Below are positions 33,501 through 40,951 of a stretch of 64,000 bases of DNA, piece by piece. Location: the NCBI GenBank assembly GCA_963843755.1, contig CAWJLS010000004.1, positions 248,001 through 312,000 on the forward strand. The letters run 5' to 3'. Each line of letters begins with the position of its first letter. The first letter of the stretch is position 1. The notes beneath the pieces are model-generated. The model did no database searches and was not told the DNA's origin. It saw nothing but the letters and a program-made list of their open reading frames with translations. A program made the translations under genes and the position numbers. The DNA is from CAWJLS01 sp963843755 (GTDB taxonomy: Bacteria > Acidobacteriota > Thermoanaerobaculia > Multivoradales > DATKCC01).

Positions 33501-34738
33501 AAGTCGCGGATCGAGTTGCCCAGGGGGGTCGAGCCGTTGGCGATCAGCGGCTTGACGCCGCTGACGGCGGGCTCCAGCAACCCGTTGCCGCCGGGCTGGT
33601 CGTCCAGGTACCGGGCGATGGAGAAGTCGGGCGTGCTCTCGCCGAGCTTCCGGTTCGGCGCCAGCCGGTCGAGGATGCGGCTCCGGTTGTCCGAGGTCCA
33701 GTCGAGGGGGATCACGTCGCCCCGGTCGAGCAGCGGGGAGATCGAGCTGTTGGTGGTGTCGAAGCGCAGGTCGACGTTGTTGTACTTGTCGTTGTTCGTG
33801 TCGTCGTTGCCGTCCCAGCCGGCGCAGGTGTTCGAGGCGGAGGAGTCGGAGGCGTAGCTCTGGGCGAAGTAGCCGAGCTGGCCGTTGGTCCGCTTGGTCG
33901 CCAGGTCCCACGAGATGAACTGGTCGATCCGGTCGAAGATCACGGTCTCGGTGTCGACGCGGTCGTTGCAGTAGTAGTTGTGGCCGTACCGGCGGCACTT
34001 GTCGACGCTGATCTGGAAGGTGATCGAGGAGTCGCCCAGGTTGCCGCTGAGCGGGGTGTAGGTGACCTCGTAGGTGGTGCCGCCGGTCTGGACGTAGACC
34101 TGGCGCGTCTGGTTCATGCCGTTGCCGCCCTTGGGCAGCCGGCGGACCCGCTCGAGCTCCCAGGTGTCGGTCAGGCTGGCCGGGTCCTGGGGGCGGCAGC
34201 CGATGTTGTTGTCGCCGCCGCCGGTGTCGCAGGACCACTGGGCGCCGAACACCTCCTCGGAGCCGGTGGCGGGGAACGGCGTGCCGTCGAGGTCCACGCC
34301 GGCTTCCCGGGCCTTGTACAACCAGTGCTTCGAAGTCACCCGGAGCTCGTCCTGGTTGTAGGTGGCGAGGCCGAAGTCGACGTTGTCGGTCGCCTCGATG
34401 ACGTCGTAGAGGGCGGCCTTCGCCTGGTAGAACTTCGAGCTCGGATCGTCGCCGTTGCGCGGTACGAAGCAGTCGCCGGTCGGACAGAGGTAGTCGCAGT
34501 CGCCGGCGGCGAGCTGGGCGGAGGTGCACTTGGGGCTCCAGTGCATCGACCCGGACGTATCGAACAGGATGAACACGTACGGCTTGGCCGAGCCCCGGCG
34601 CAACAGGTCGCGGTCGTCGGCGTGGGCGGACGACCCCGGTAGGGCGAGGAGCGCCAGTTGGGCCAGCGTCAGCAGGACGAGCGCCACGCGGTGCGGCGCC
34701 TGTGTCGTACGGATCGGAAGTACTCCATCATGCATCAT
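30518..34738 (-). CDS. pilY1: PilY1-family pilus tip adhesin (operon B)
   Basis: 1406 residues from ATG 34738 (GAGGGGG about seven bases upstream). Signal peptide ends near SSAHA|DD (residue 41). The N-terminal vWA domain has the metal site DTSGSM (60-65) and many cysteines (CTSAQLAAGDCDYLCPTGDC, and others) that operon A's PilY1 lacks in the same positions. The C-terminal propeller includes MVLVGSNDGQLHVFDAGRYH and the calcium loop DTDLDGYLDRIYIG. It is a paralogue of the protein ending at 22834, diverged mainly in the N-terminal adhesive half. It lies 87 bp after pilX of operon B. Confidence 0.93.
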   Translation of the reverse strand: MMHDGVLPIRTTQAPHRVALVLLTLAQLALLALPGSSAHADDRDLLRRGSAKPYVFILFDTSGSMHWSPKCTSAQLAAGDCDYLCPTGDCFVPRNGDDPSSKFYQAKAALYDVIEATDNVDFGLATYNQDELRVTSKHWLYKAREAGVDLDGTPFPATGSEEVFGAQWSCDTGGGDNNIGCRPQDPASLTDTWELERVRRLPKGGNGMNQTRQVYVQTGGTTYEVTYTPLSGNLGDSSITFQISVDKCRRYGHNYYCNDRVDTETVIFDRIDQFISWDLATKRTNGQLGYFAQSYASDSSASNTCAGWDGNDDTNNDKYNNVDLRFDTTNSSISPLLDRGDVIPLDWTSDNRSRILDRLAPNRKLGESTPDFSIARYLDDQPGGNGLLEPAVSGVKPLIANGSTPLGNSIRDFRTWYAGCAQGSCPHSTGWRDLAEANDPDWGCRKVYLLVITDGDDTCKGADACSGTASLFAQEDVKTYVVAFGVQNTSGNRLNCMAANGGSGDPIYPENKQQLVDALTDIFSEIQEEARSFASAAVPTVQASVEDKIYLSHFTPLNRSSLWDGHLDSFLKPLPLIQAGPEAGSPDRSQRCSSSLTSGCLAWDAGEQLLDQAAALDLTATPPDYGMGTGALERRVFYGSYDALNPVPKHRRLFVPPADPTDPSNPATFGADWIELMTGLGISPTSPGAISEAKEAIDNVLSIKTVQKVDPNAATPEYVTFVLGDIFHSNPVALGSPDNVTYFLQDAGNHTIQVNGEPVEVGGYQEFALRQRVRRKMVLVGSNDGQLHVFDAGRYHATLDDLTRDDPDYFSCFDDAGDRIDPVPVIADEQFDNGTGYELFSFVPRSSMNNLSKLPKSTKHRYSVDSSVAVGDANIGPEETVTRPGRPDYVSSWRTVAVGGLRRGGRGYYALDITQPDRIVEQSICTRDGVERSTAVDAPAGDGYVPSCLGDPASGDSPVSGCGPRTFPTILWELEDHWDEDLDGKPDLGDTWSIPALGRIRVCTGTNCDPTATDNDIEDRWVAIFGGGFDEDAAFSGAAAGRFLYMVDLSSGETIYKQELDGMVPSDPAVVDTDLDGYLDRIYIGTTAGSLYKVDLRKTPRLRDVQVSPGPSQPQVTVQRISTADGDDPEWRPFKIFDTGGRPIFFPPAAIYVADQSKFAVAFGTGDRDDLWSDDPQAGRFYTFLDNDLARGDARLPVTVNDLQQIGVDDLNLDSADNLLVPTSGVLTAGWYLELDAQERLITKPFALSGVLFFTSYQPTQGPTGTTTGGNGNGRNAGDPVCARTGTSRVFTVFATNANALASIDGTLTRARLVREFVTDPFATLSSTKNDPVSGTGGDDGGGLPGHADDLCRDQAGLTQQLKALFPSSCRFANYTLDIQTIRSDRGLVCIAPVPVCFEEQNWAKF

Positions 34739-34825
34739 TTTGAGTCCCCCTCTTCGAAATCCCCCGGGAGGTCGTTTCGAGAGCAGAGCGTTTCGGAGCG
34801 GCGCGTTTCGAACGTCCCTCGCGGG

Positions 34826-35416
34826 CTACTTGAAGCTGCCGTCGAGGCGTTCCCCCAATCGTTTGCCGCTGCGCTTGTCGAGGCCGAGAAAGTCTCCGGG
34901 GCCGCGCTCGGGCTGGATCGACACTTCGCTACGCACCGCCTGGCGGGCCAGCGGGTGGCGGTTGCCCCCCTTGGAATCCCCGGTGCCGTAGCGGGTCGAC
35001 TCGCTCACCGCCAGGTAGTCGATACGGAAGTACTCGCTGCCGGAATTGGCCGTGCAGAGATTGCAGTAGCCGGGGCGCACCGGGAAGAAGTTGTCGACCC
35101 GGACTTCGTCGCCCCGGCGCCAGGTCCCGACACCCAGGGTGTTCATCTGGAACTGGAACGGGCCGGAGCCGCCGCTCATCTTGCGCGCCACGGCGACGGC
35201 GATGCCGCTGTCCGCCGAATAGAACGTGCGGTGGATGGTCCGCTCGGTCGTGCCGATCTCCGATTCCACCTGGGTGACCAGGACCAGCGACAGGCCGACG
35301 ATCGAAAGCACGACCAGCACCAGCAGCACGAGCAGGTACGCGCTGCCGCGCTCGGTGTCGGCCCGATCGCTGGGCGCGGGGTGCGGGGTGAGGCCGTCAA
35401 GTCGGTTCGTGGGCAT
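34826..35416 (-). CDS. pilX: PilX-like minor pilin (operon B)
   Basis: 196 residues from ATG 35416, overlapping the pilW stop by one base. N-terminal ERGSAYLLVLLVLVVLSIVG gives the PilX_N helix, followed by LVTQVESEIGTTERTIHRTF and YSADSGIAVAVARK, closely parallel to the operon A copy (27207). The CNLC motif is conserved (PVRPGYCNLC). The tail FLGLDKRSGKRLGERLD is basic. Role as in operon A: tip-complex minor pilin. Confidence 0.88.
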   Translation of the reverse strand: MPTNRLDGLTPHPAPSDRADTERGSAYLLVLLVLVVLSIVGLSLVLVTQVESEIGTTERTIHRTFYSADSGIAVAVARKMSGGSGPFQFQMNTLGVGTWRRGDEVRVDNFFPVRPGYCNLCTANSGSEYFRIDYLAVSESTRYGTGDSKGGNRHPLARQAVRSEVSIQPERGPGDFLGLDKRSGKRLGERLDGSFK

Positions 35417-36813
35417 CACAGGTTCCTCAGGTCGAAGGTCGTGGTCACCAACCAGCGGCGGAACTGGCGCTGGTCCGCCGAGTCCAGGTCGTCCGCGCTG
35501 GAGCTGCCGTAGGTGCGGTCCTCGAGGGAGCCCAGGAGGGGCGCCTCGTAGCCGAGCTGGGGCTGAAGCGCCCGCCCGACGGTGTCGACCCGCACGTAGA
35601 ACAGGCGGGCGCGCAGCCACGGGCGGCTCAGGATCGCGGAGCCCGGGCGCGCCCAGACCGCGTTCTCCGGATCGTCGTCGGAGCTGTTGAACAGCCAGTC
35701 GTCGGCCTTGCCGTCGGCGCTCTCGGCCAGCGGCAGGTTGGCCGCGGTGCCGTCCTCGATCGCGCCGCCACCCTGGCTGCTGTCGAGGCCGAGGCTGACC
35801 TGGAAGTCGATCAGGTTGTCGGCGATGTCGACCGCAGCGTTCTCGGTCTGCTCCGCGGAAGTCCATCCCCAGGGCTCGCCTGTGTTCGGGTAGAGGCGTG
35901 CACGGGAGAAGCGGGGCAGGAGCCGGCTGGTTCCGTCGGTGTCGACCTCCCGGACCTCTCGCAGGTAGTAGCGGTACTCCTCGAGCAGGCCGGCGAACGA
36001 GACGCTGGTCAGGCTCGACGGCAGCCCGACGGCCGTCGACGAGAGCTCTTTGTACTTGTCGGCGCGCGCGCCGTCACCGCTGACGATGAACGAGATCGTC
36101 ACGCCCGCGTTGGCGTCGGACGGATCGCACAGGGCGGAGGTCTTCGATGAGGTCGAGGTGTCGATCCGGACGACGCCGTAGTCGCCGGCATCGGCGCTCG
36201 ACGCCAGGACGAGCGCCTCGTCCGACTTGTGCTCGATGGCGTCGCGCAGCGGGACGACGTCCTGGGGGAAGCCGGACGGGCTGCGGCTGCAGATCTGGAT
36301 CTCGCCCGAGCGGGCCTGGGGCGGGTCGGCGGTGACATTGCCCGAGGCGTCGCGCAGGACGAGGTAGTTGCGCGATGCGTCGTTGCTGTAGGTCTGGTAG
36401 ATCGGGTTGGAGATGATGCCGCGCACGGTGAGGATGTCGGTGCTCTTGACCGCCTCGGGGCTGTCGGCCATCGTCGGCGCCACCTCGCGGTCCGCGCCGG
36501 TCACGTTGTCGGCGACCTCGATCGTCGCGCCGAGGTCGGGGCGGGCCTTGGCGGGCGTGCTCTGGTAGAGACCGCCCCGGCCGGCGACCCGCAGCCGGTC
36601 GCCGAGCTCCAGGTGGACCGCGCGCACCGACTGCTGCATCTGGGTCATCGCCGTCTGCACCGACGCCAGTTGGCTGTTGAACCGGAACGTGCTGAGCACG
36701 GCGGCGATCAGGCCGACGGTGATCGCCAGGGCGACCAGCATCTCGAGCAGGGTGAAGCCGGCCTGTCCGCCGGCGCTGCCGTGGTCGCTCGGGTGAGTCG
36801 GTTCTTGGGTCAT
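35416..36813 (-). CDS. pilW: PilW-like minor pilin (operon B)
   Basis: 465 residues from ATG 36813, with GGAG eight bases upstream; ATG 36858 is in frame but less well placed. Prepilin signal GQAGFTLLEMLVALAITVGL with E at +5. It follows the same plan as the operon A paralogue: QMQQSVRAVHLELGDRLRVA, GRGGLYQST, STDILTVRG, LLEEYRYYLREV, ADNLIDFQVSLGLDSS, and C-terminal RRWLVTTTFDLRN. The C-terminal half is about 45 residues longer than operon A's PilW. Confidence 0.9.
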   Translation of the reverse strand: MTQEPTHPSDHGSAGGQAGFTLLEMLVALAITVGLIAAVLSTFRFNSQLASVQTAMTQMQQSVRAVHLELGDRLRVAGRGGLYQSTPAKARPDLGATIEVADNVTGADREVAPTMADSPEAVKSTDILTVRGIISNPIYQTYSNDASRNYLVLRDASGNVTADPPQARSGEIQICSRSPSGFPQDVVPLRDAIEHKSDEALVLASSADAGDYGVVRIDTSTSSKTSALCDPSDANAGVTISFIVSGDGARADKYKELSSTAVGLPSSLTSVSFAGLLEEYRYYLREVREVDTDGTSRLLPRFSRARLYPNTGEPWGWTSAEQTENAAVDIADNLIDFQVSLGLDSSQGGGAIEDGTAANLPLAESADGKADDWLFNSSDDDPENAVWARPGSAILSRPWLRARLFYVRVDTVGRALQPQLGYEAPLLGSLEDRTYGSSSADDLDSADQRQFRRWLVTTTFDLRNL

Positions 36814-36872
36814 GCCGTCACTCCAGTGGTCACCGCTCGTCGTCCGTCGTCGATCCATCGCGGAGATCCCGT

Positions 36873-37454
36873 CTAGAACGCCTTGATCACCCGGACCGTC
36901 AGCTCCTCGCCCGCCTGCAGCGCCCCGGCCTCCCGGTTCGACGTGACGGCGACCTCGATCTCCTTGAGCTGGATCGAGCGCGGGTTGGTGCCGCCGGGCA
37001 GCGGCACGTCGAGCGAGTCGCCATCGCCGTTCGTGTCGCCGTCCAGCAGGTCGCCGCTGCCGAACTGGCGGACGTGGGTCGTCCGGACCCAGGCCGCGCT
37101 GTCCTTGGCCGCGTCGTCGGTCGTCCACTCCTTGCTGCCGAGGGGCAGATACTCGATCGTCTCGAGCTCGCTCTTGCTGGCCGGAACGGTGAGGTCCGGG
37201 TGATCGAACGGAAGCTCCAGGAGCGTCTCGGCGCGCGTCCGGGCGTAGCTGCCGACGGTGGTCGCCTCGAGCCCGGACTGGCGGTTGGACATCGAGCGCA
37301 GGAAGAGGGGGATGATGCCGAGCAGGATGATCACGAGGATGACGGAGGCGACCAGCACCTCGATGAGCGAGAAGCCGGCCTCACGGGCCGGCCTGCCCGG
37401 GCCGCGCGTTCCGGTCCCTGCCACGATCGGCGACACGGTCAGCGGACGTACCAT
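36873..37454 (-). CDS. pilV: PilV-like minor pilin (operon B)
   Basis: 193 residues from ATG 37454, overlapping the end of fimT by 16 bases. Prepilin signal REAGFSLIEVLVASVILVII with E at +5. The body has NRQSGLEATTVGSYARTRAE and DVPLPGGTNPRSIQLKEIEV, parallel to operon A's TPLPGGATPAAIQLKEITV. An acidic DTNGDGDSLD loop could bind calcium. It lies 59 bp before pilW. Confidence 0.88.
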   Translation of the reverse strand: MVRPLTVSPIVAGTGTRGPGRPAREAGFSLIEVLVASVILVIILLGIIPLFLRSMSNRQSGLEATTVGSYARTRAETLLELPFDHPDLTVPASKSELETIEYLPLGSKEWTTDDAAKDSAAWVRTTHVRQFGSGDLLDGDTNGDGDSLDVPLPGGTNPRSIQLKEIEVAVTSNREAGALQAGEELTVRVIKAF

Positions 37455-38077
37455 TCCCACGGGATCCCTCCTTCGCGCCGGCCGAGCCATGCGGTCTTGT
37501 CGCGGTTCCATTTGCGGATCTCGATCCGCCCGGTTCCGGCCGGCTCGATCCGCACTTCGAGGAAGTTGAGGCCTGCCGGGTCGGCGAAGCGCATGCCGCC
37601 GACGCTCGCCGCCGCCCCGGTCGGCTCGAAGACGGCCACTCGGTGACCTTTCGGGTCGACCGAGAGGCCGTCGACCGCCGGCTGCGCCCCGGGCCCCGCC
37701 ATCTGCACCCGACCGCTCAGCTCGACCGTCCGGATCTTGTAGTCCGTGTCGCGGGAGAGCTCGCTCGCGACCGGGTTGAGCAAGAGATCCGGCGGGTCGT
37801 CGGCGGTGACCCCGTCGACATCGGCGAAGGCCGTCACGGTTCCCGCCGTGGGGTCGGCCAGCACCACGGTCTGCACCCGCCGTTTGATCGCCTCGAGGCG
37901 GGCCCGCTGGAGGAGGGTCGCCGTCTCTCGGGCGTTGGCCGTCAGCTTGGCGCGGGTGATCATGCGCGAGAGGGCGGGCAGGCCGATGGTCAGGGCGATG
38001 CCGAGAATGGCGAGGACGACGAGCACCTCGAGGAGGGTGAACCCCTTGGCGCGTTTCCCTGGTTCGCTGCGATTCAT
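37439..38077 (-). CDS. fimT: FimT/GspH-like minor pilin, first gene of operon B
   Basis: 212 residues from ATG 38077. The prepilin signal KRAKGFTLLEVLVVLAILGI has a short basic leader and E at +5. LSRMITRAKLTANARETATL and QRARLEAIKRRVQTVVL are the FimT/GspH pattern. Longer upstream starts exist in frame but would lie before the predicted sigma-54 transcription start (about 38110), which supports 38077. The ribosome-binding site is weak. It opens operon B. Confidence 0.87.
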   Translation of the reverse strand: MNRSEPGKRAKGFTLLEVLVVLAILGIALTIGLPALSRMITRAKLTANARETATLLQRARLEAIKRRVQTVVLADPTAGTVTAFADVDGVTADDPPDLLLNPVASELSRDTDYKIRTVELSGRVQMAGPGAQPAVDGLSVDPKGHRVAVFEPTGAAASVGGMRFADPAGLNFLEVRIEPAGTGRIEIRKWNRDKTAWLGRREGGIPWEWYVR

Positions 38078-38120
38078 GACGTCGTGGTGGGATACGGCTA
38101 TTCGACTTCGTCGATATAAC

Positions 38121-38136
38121 AGCAGAAACCTTGCCA
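38121..38136 (-). promoter_or_regulatory. Sigma-54-type promoter of operon B
   Basis: On the reverse strand TGGCAAGGTTTCTGCT keeps the invariant GG and GC with ten bases between, and differs from TGGCACG-N4-TTGC(A/T) at two defined positions. Predicted start about 38110, giving a 33-nt leader before fimT. Confidence 0.6.
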
Positions 38137-38180
38137 GGCGGAGGAGCAGCATTGTTCGCCTCCAGTGGCCCCTGTTCGCT

Positions 38181-38202
38181 CGACAAGTGTCACAACTTGT
38201 CG
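38181..38202. promoter_or_regulatory. Inverted repeat upstream of the operon B promoter, candidate enhancer site
   Basis: CGACAAGT and ACTTGTCG form perfect 8-bp arms around a six-base centre (GTCACA). The centre is about 80 bp upstream of the predicted sigma-54 start and lies in the non-coding gap after the histidine kinase stop. Binding by the PilR-like protein is inference. Confidence 0.5.
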
Positions 38203-38221
38203 AGTCGAGTATCAATTTGTG

Positions 38222-40123
38222 TCAGTCGCGGGACCGCTCGTCGAGTGTCCGAGGAAACATAGCACGGGCAAGGGTTCCACCGCTACCCCGGGGGTCGAGG
38301 GAGAGGGTCGCGCCGTGCAGGGTGAGGATGCGATGGGTCAACGCTAGACCCAGTCCGACCCCGTCGGAACGACCGGTGGCAAAGGGCTGGTAGAGCCGCT
38401 CGCGCAGCGCGGGGGGGATGCCGGGGCCGCGGTCGGCGATGGTCACCGCGACCCCCGTGGGGAGCGGCTCGACCGTCACGTGGACGCGGCGGTCTCCGGT
38501 CTCGCGGCCGGCCGCGGCGGCGTTGTGCAGGAGGTTGCGTAGCGCCCGTTCGAGGAGCTGGCGGTCGCCGGAGATGGTCGTCCGCTCGCCGTCGTCCGGC
38601 GTGTCGATCTCGATCACCGGACCGTCGCCGGCCTCGTCGTCTCCATCGCCCGCGCGCAGGGTCGGATCGGCGGCGGCGCGTTCGACCACCAGGCGCAGGT
38701 CGATCGGCTCGAGGCGGACCGAGCCGGGACGGGCGAAGGAGAGGAAGTCCTCCAGCACCCGGTGCAGGTGCTCGGCCTCCCGTCCGATCTCGTGCAGGGA
38801 GTCCTCGATGCCCGGAGGCAACGTCCGGGCGCCGTCCTCGGCGGACCGGGTCTCGCGCCCGATCAGCGTCAGGTAGCCCTTGATCGTCGCCAGGCTGTTG
38901 CGCAGCTCGTGGGCGATGCCGGCGGACAGCTCGCCGAGCTGGCGCAGGCTCTCGGCGAGCTGGGCCTGCTCGCGTTGCCGGCGGACTTCGGTGAGGTCGA
39001 CGAAGAGCACCAGGAAGCCGCGCGGCGCAGCGCCGTGTGAGTCGTCGTCGCGGCGCAGCACGTGGACCGTCAGGCCGAGCGTGCGCTCGATGGTCCGCTC
39101 GCCCTCCGCCCCGGTCTCCTCGGCTCCTCCGGTTCGGTCACCCGGAACCTCGATCCGGCACTCTTCGCGCCGGACCTCACGGCCCCGGGCGAGCGCCTCC
39201 GAGATCAGGGTGGCCGGGGTGGCGAGCCCGGGCCGTTCCGCGAACAGGGCTTCGACCGGGGTACCCGGCGCCGGACGGTCGACGCCGAGCAGCTCCACGC
39301 CGGTCTCGTTCAGGGCCAGCACGGCGCCGGTTCGGTCGAGCAGCAGCACGCCGCTCTCGAGGCTGACACCCAGCGTCCGCTGGAGGATCGCGATGTCGTC
39401 CTCCGTCCCCCCGTCGCGGCGGGACAACCCTTCGAGCGCCCGCTCGAAGGTCTCGAGCAGGAACGCCACCTCGTCCTCGGTGCCGTCGGGGGTGGCGCCG
39501 GCGCTACGGGCCCGCTCGAGCAGGGTCTCGTAGGGGGCCAGCATGTGGCCGAGGAAGAGCAGCACCAGCAGGGAGAGGGAGACGTCGACGCCGAGCACGA
39601 CCCAGGTGAGGAGCGTCAGGCTGCGCTGCTGGGACGCGAGGGTGGAGGCGTCGAGGTCGACGCGCAGCCAGCCGGCCGCCCGCTCACCCCGTTGACGGCC
39701 GATCGGCACGAAGGCGGCGATCGCCCCGTCCAGGCCGTCCTCGGGGCCGAGCACGTGGGAGACCGGATCGGGATCGGCGCCGAGCGGGATGAGCAGCGAG
39801 CCGTCGGGCAGCGAGCCGATGCGTGCGCGGGCCGTGCCGTCGGGGGCGACCAGGGCGGTCCCCCGGAACGACGACGGCAGCGTCGCGGCGAGCGCCTGCA
39901 GGTGGCCGGCGGGATCGGAGTGGTTCGAGATCTGGCCGGCCAGCCGGCGGGCGAGCCCGATGGCTTCGGCCCGCTGCTCCTCGATCAGCAGGGAGACCGC
40001 GTTGCGGTACGACAGGAGGGTGAAGACCGACAGCAGGATGACCAGGTAGAGCGACGCCGGCACCAGGATCAACACCTCCCGGCGCAGCCCGATCCGCCGC
40101 CACCTCTGGCGCTTGCCGCTCAT
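38222..40123 (-). CDS. pilS: Sensor histidine kinase, PilS-like
   Basis: 633 residues from ATG 40123, which overlaps the prepilin peptidase stop (ATGA). Two membrane helices (about 17-38 and 170-192) flank an extracytoplasmic domain. A PAS-like region (about 245-380) precedes the dimerisation/phosphoacceptor box LSAGIAHELRNSLATIKGYL (His405), N-box RALRNLLHNAAAAG, G1 DRGPGIP and G2 GVGLGLAL. This architecture is that of NtrB/PilS-type kinases that partner NtrC-type regulators; one is encoded at 20736. Coupling to the prepilin peptidase supports pilus control. Classic PilS has six membrane helices, so the input differs. Confidence 0.85.
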   Translation of the reverse strand: MSGKRQRWRRIGLRREVLILVPASLYLVILLSVFTLLSYRNAVSLLIEEQRAEAIGLARRLAGQISNHSDPAGHLQALAATLPSSFRGTALVAPDGTARARIGSLPDGSLLIPLGADPDPVSHVLGPEDGLDGAIAAFVPIGRQRGERAAGWLRVDLDASTLASQQRSLTLLTWVVLGVDVSLSLLVLLFLGHMLAPYETLLERARSAGATPDGTEDEVAFLLETFERALEGLSRRDGGTEDDIAILQRTLGVSLESGVLLLDRTGAVLALNETGVELLGVDRPAPGTPVEALFAERPGLATPATLISEALARGREVRREECRIEVPGDRTGGAEETGAEGERTIERTLGLTVHVLRRDDDSHGAAPRGFLVLFVDLTEVRRQREQAQLAESLRQLGELSAGIAHELRNSLATIKGYLTLIGRETRSAEDGARTLPPGIEDSLHEIGREAEHLHRVLEDFLSFARPGSVRLEPIDLRLVVERAAADPTLRAGDGDDEAGDGPVIEIDTPDDGERTTISGDRQLLERALRNLLHNAAAAGRETGDRRVHVTVEPLPTGVAVTIADRGPGIPPALRERLYQPFATGRSDGVGLGLALTHRILTLHGATLSLDPRGSGGTLARAMFPRTLDERSRD

Positions 40124-40947
40124 CGCATCGGCAGGAATCCGAGCGGCCCGAGGGCCGTCCGCAGGTAGATGGAGACGAGCTCCGGCCCGAAGAAGAGCGC
40201 CACCACGCCGCCCACTGCCAAGAAGGTGCCGAACGGAAGCTGGGACCTCATCCCGCCGCGGCCGGCCGCCATCATGGAAAGGCCCAGAAAGGCGCCGGAG
40301 AACGCGCCGAGGAGCAGCGCCACCACCACGCCGCGCCAGCCGAGGAACGCGCCGATCAGGGCGAGCATCTTGACGTCGCCGAGGCCGAGCCCTTCCTCCC
40401 GGCGGATCAGCCACCAGGCGCCGTAGGCGGCGAGCAGGATCGCCGCGCCGACGGCCGCTCCGAGGAGCGCGCCCAGCGGGCCGGGCCACGGAGACTCCGG
40501 CGTGACCGGGAGCAACGGCTGGACGGCGATGCCGACCACGATGCCCGGGAGGGTGATCTTGTCCGGCAGCAGGAAGTGCTCGGCGTCGATCAGTGCCAGG
40601 GCGATCATCAGGCAGCAGAAGAGCGCCGCGACGGCGCTCGACAGCGAGAAGGAGAACCGCTCGGCGCAGACGACGAAGAGTGCCGCGGTGAGCGCCTCGA
40701 TGACCGGGTAGCGAGGCGAGATCGGGGCCCGGCAGTCGCGGCACCGCCCCCGGAGCAGCAGCCACGAGATCACCGGCAGATTGTCCAGGGCGCGGATCGG
40801 CCGCCCGCAGGCGGGGCAGCGGGAACGGGGTCGCACGGGCGAGAGACCGCGCGGTAGCCGGTAGATGACGACGTTGAGGAAGCTGCCGGTCACCAGGCCG
40901 ACCAGGAGAGCGTAGACGTCGAGCAGCAGGCGCAGGCCGGTGAACAT
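40120..40947 (-). CDS. pilD: Prepilin peptidase / N-methyltransferase
   Basis: 275 residues. The N-terminal GSFLNVVIYRLPRG and the zinc-site cysteines (CPAC and CRDC, residues about 44-72) mark a bifunctional enzyme that cleaves prepilins and methylates the new N-terminus. The two catalytic aspartates are in ALIDAEHFLLPD and GLGDVKM. Eight or so hydrophobic helices fit the inner-membrane family. Substrates should be the nine prepilins encoded in this window. It is four-base coupled to the PilS-like kinase and starts 4 bp after the M20 peptidase gene. Confidence 0.93.
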   Translation of the reverse strand: MFTGLRLLLDVYALLVGLVTGSFLNVVIYRLPRGLSPVRPRSRCPACGRPIRALDNLPVISWLLLRGRCRDCRAPISPRYPVIEALTAALFVVCAERFSFSLSSAVAALFCCLMIALALIDAEHFLLPDKITLPGIVVGIAVQPLLPVTPESPWPGPLGALLGAAVGAAILLAAYGAWWLIRREEGLGLGDVKMLALIGAFLGWRGVVVALLLGAFSGAFLGLSMMAAGRGGMRSQLPFGTFLAVGGVVALFFGPELVSIYLRTALGPLGFLPMR

Positions 40948-40951
40948 CGGG

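Noticed and set aside
31808..34642. A 944-codon open frame on the forward strand
   Set aside because: Antisense to pilY1 of operon B, low-complexity composition, no start signals. A shadow of the real gene.
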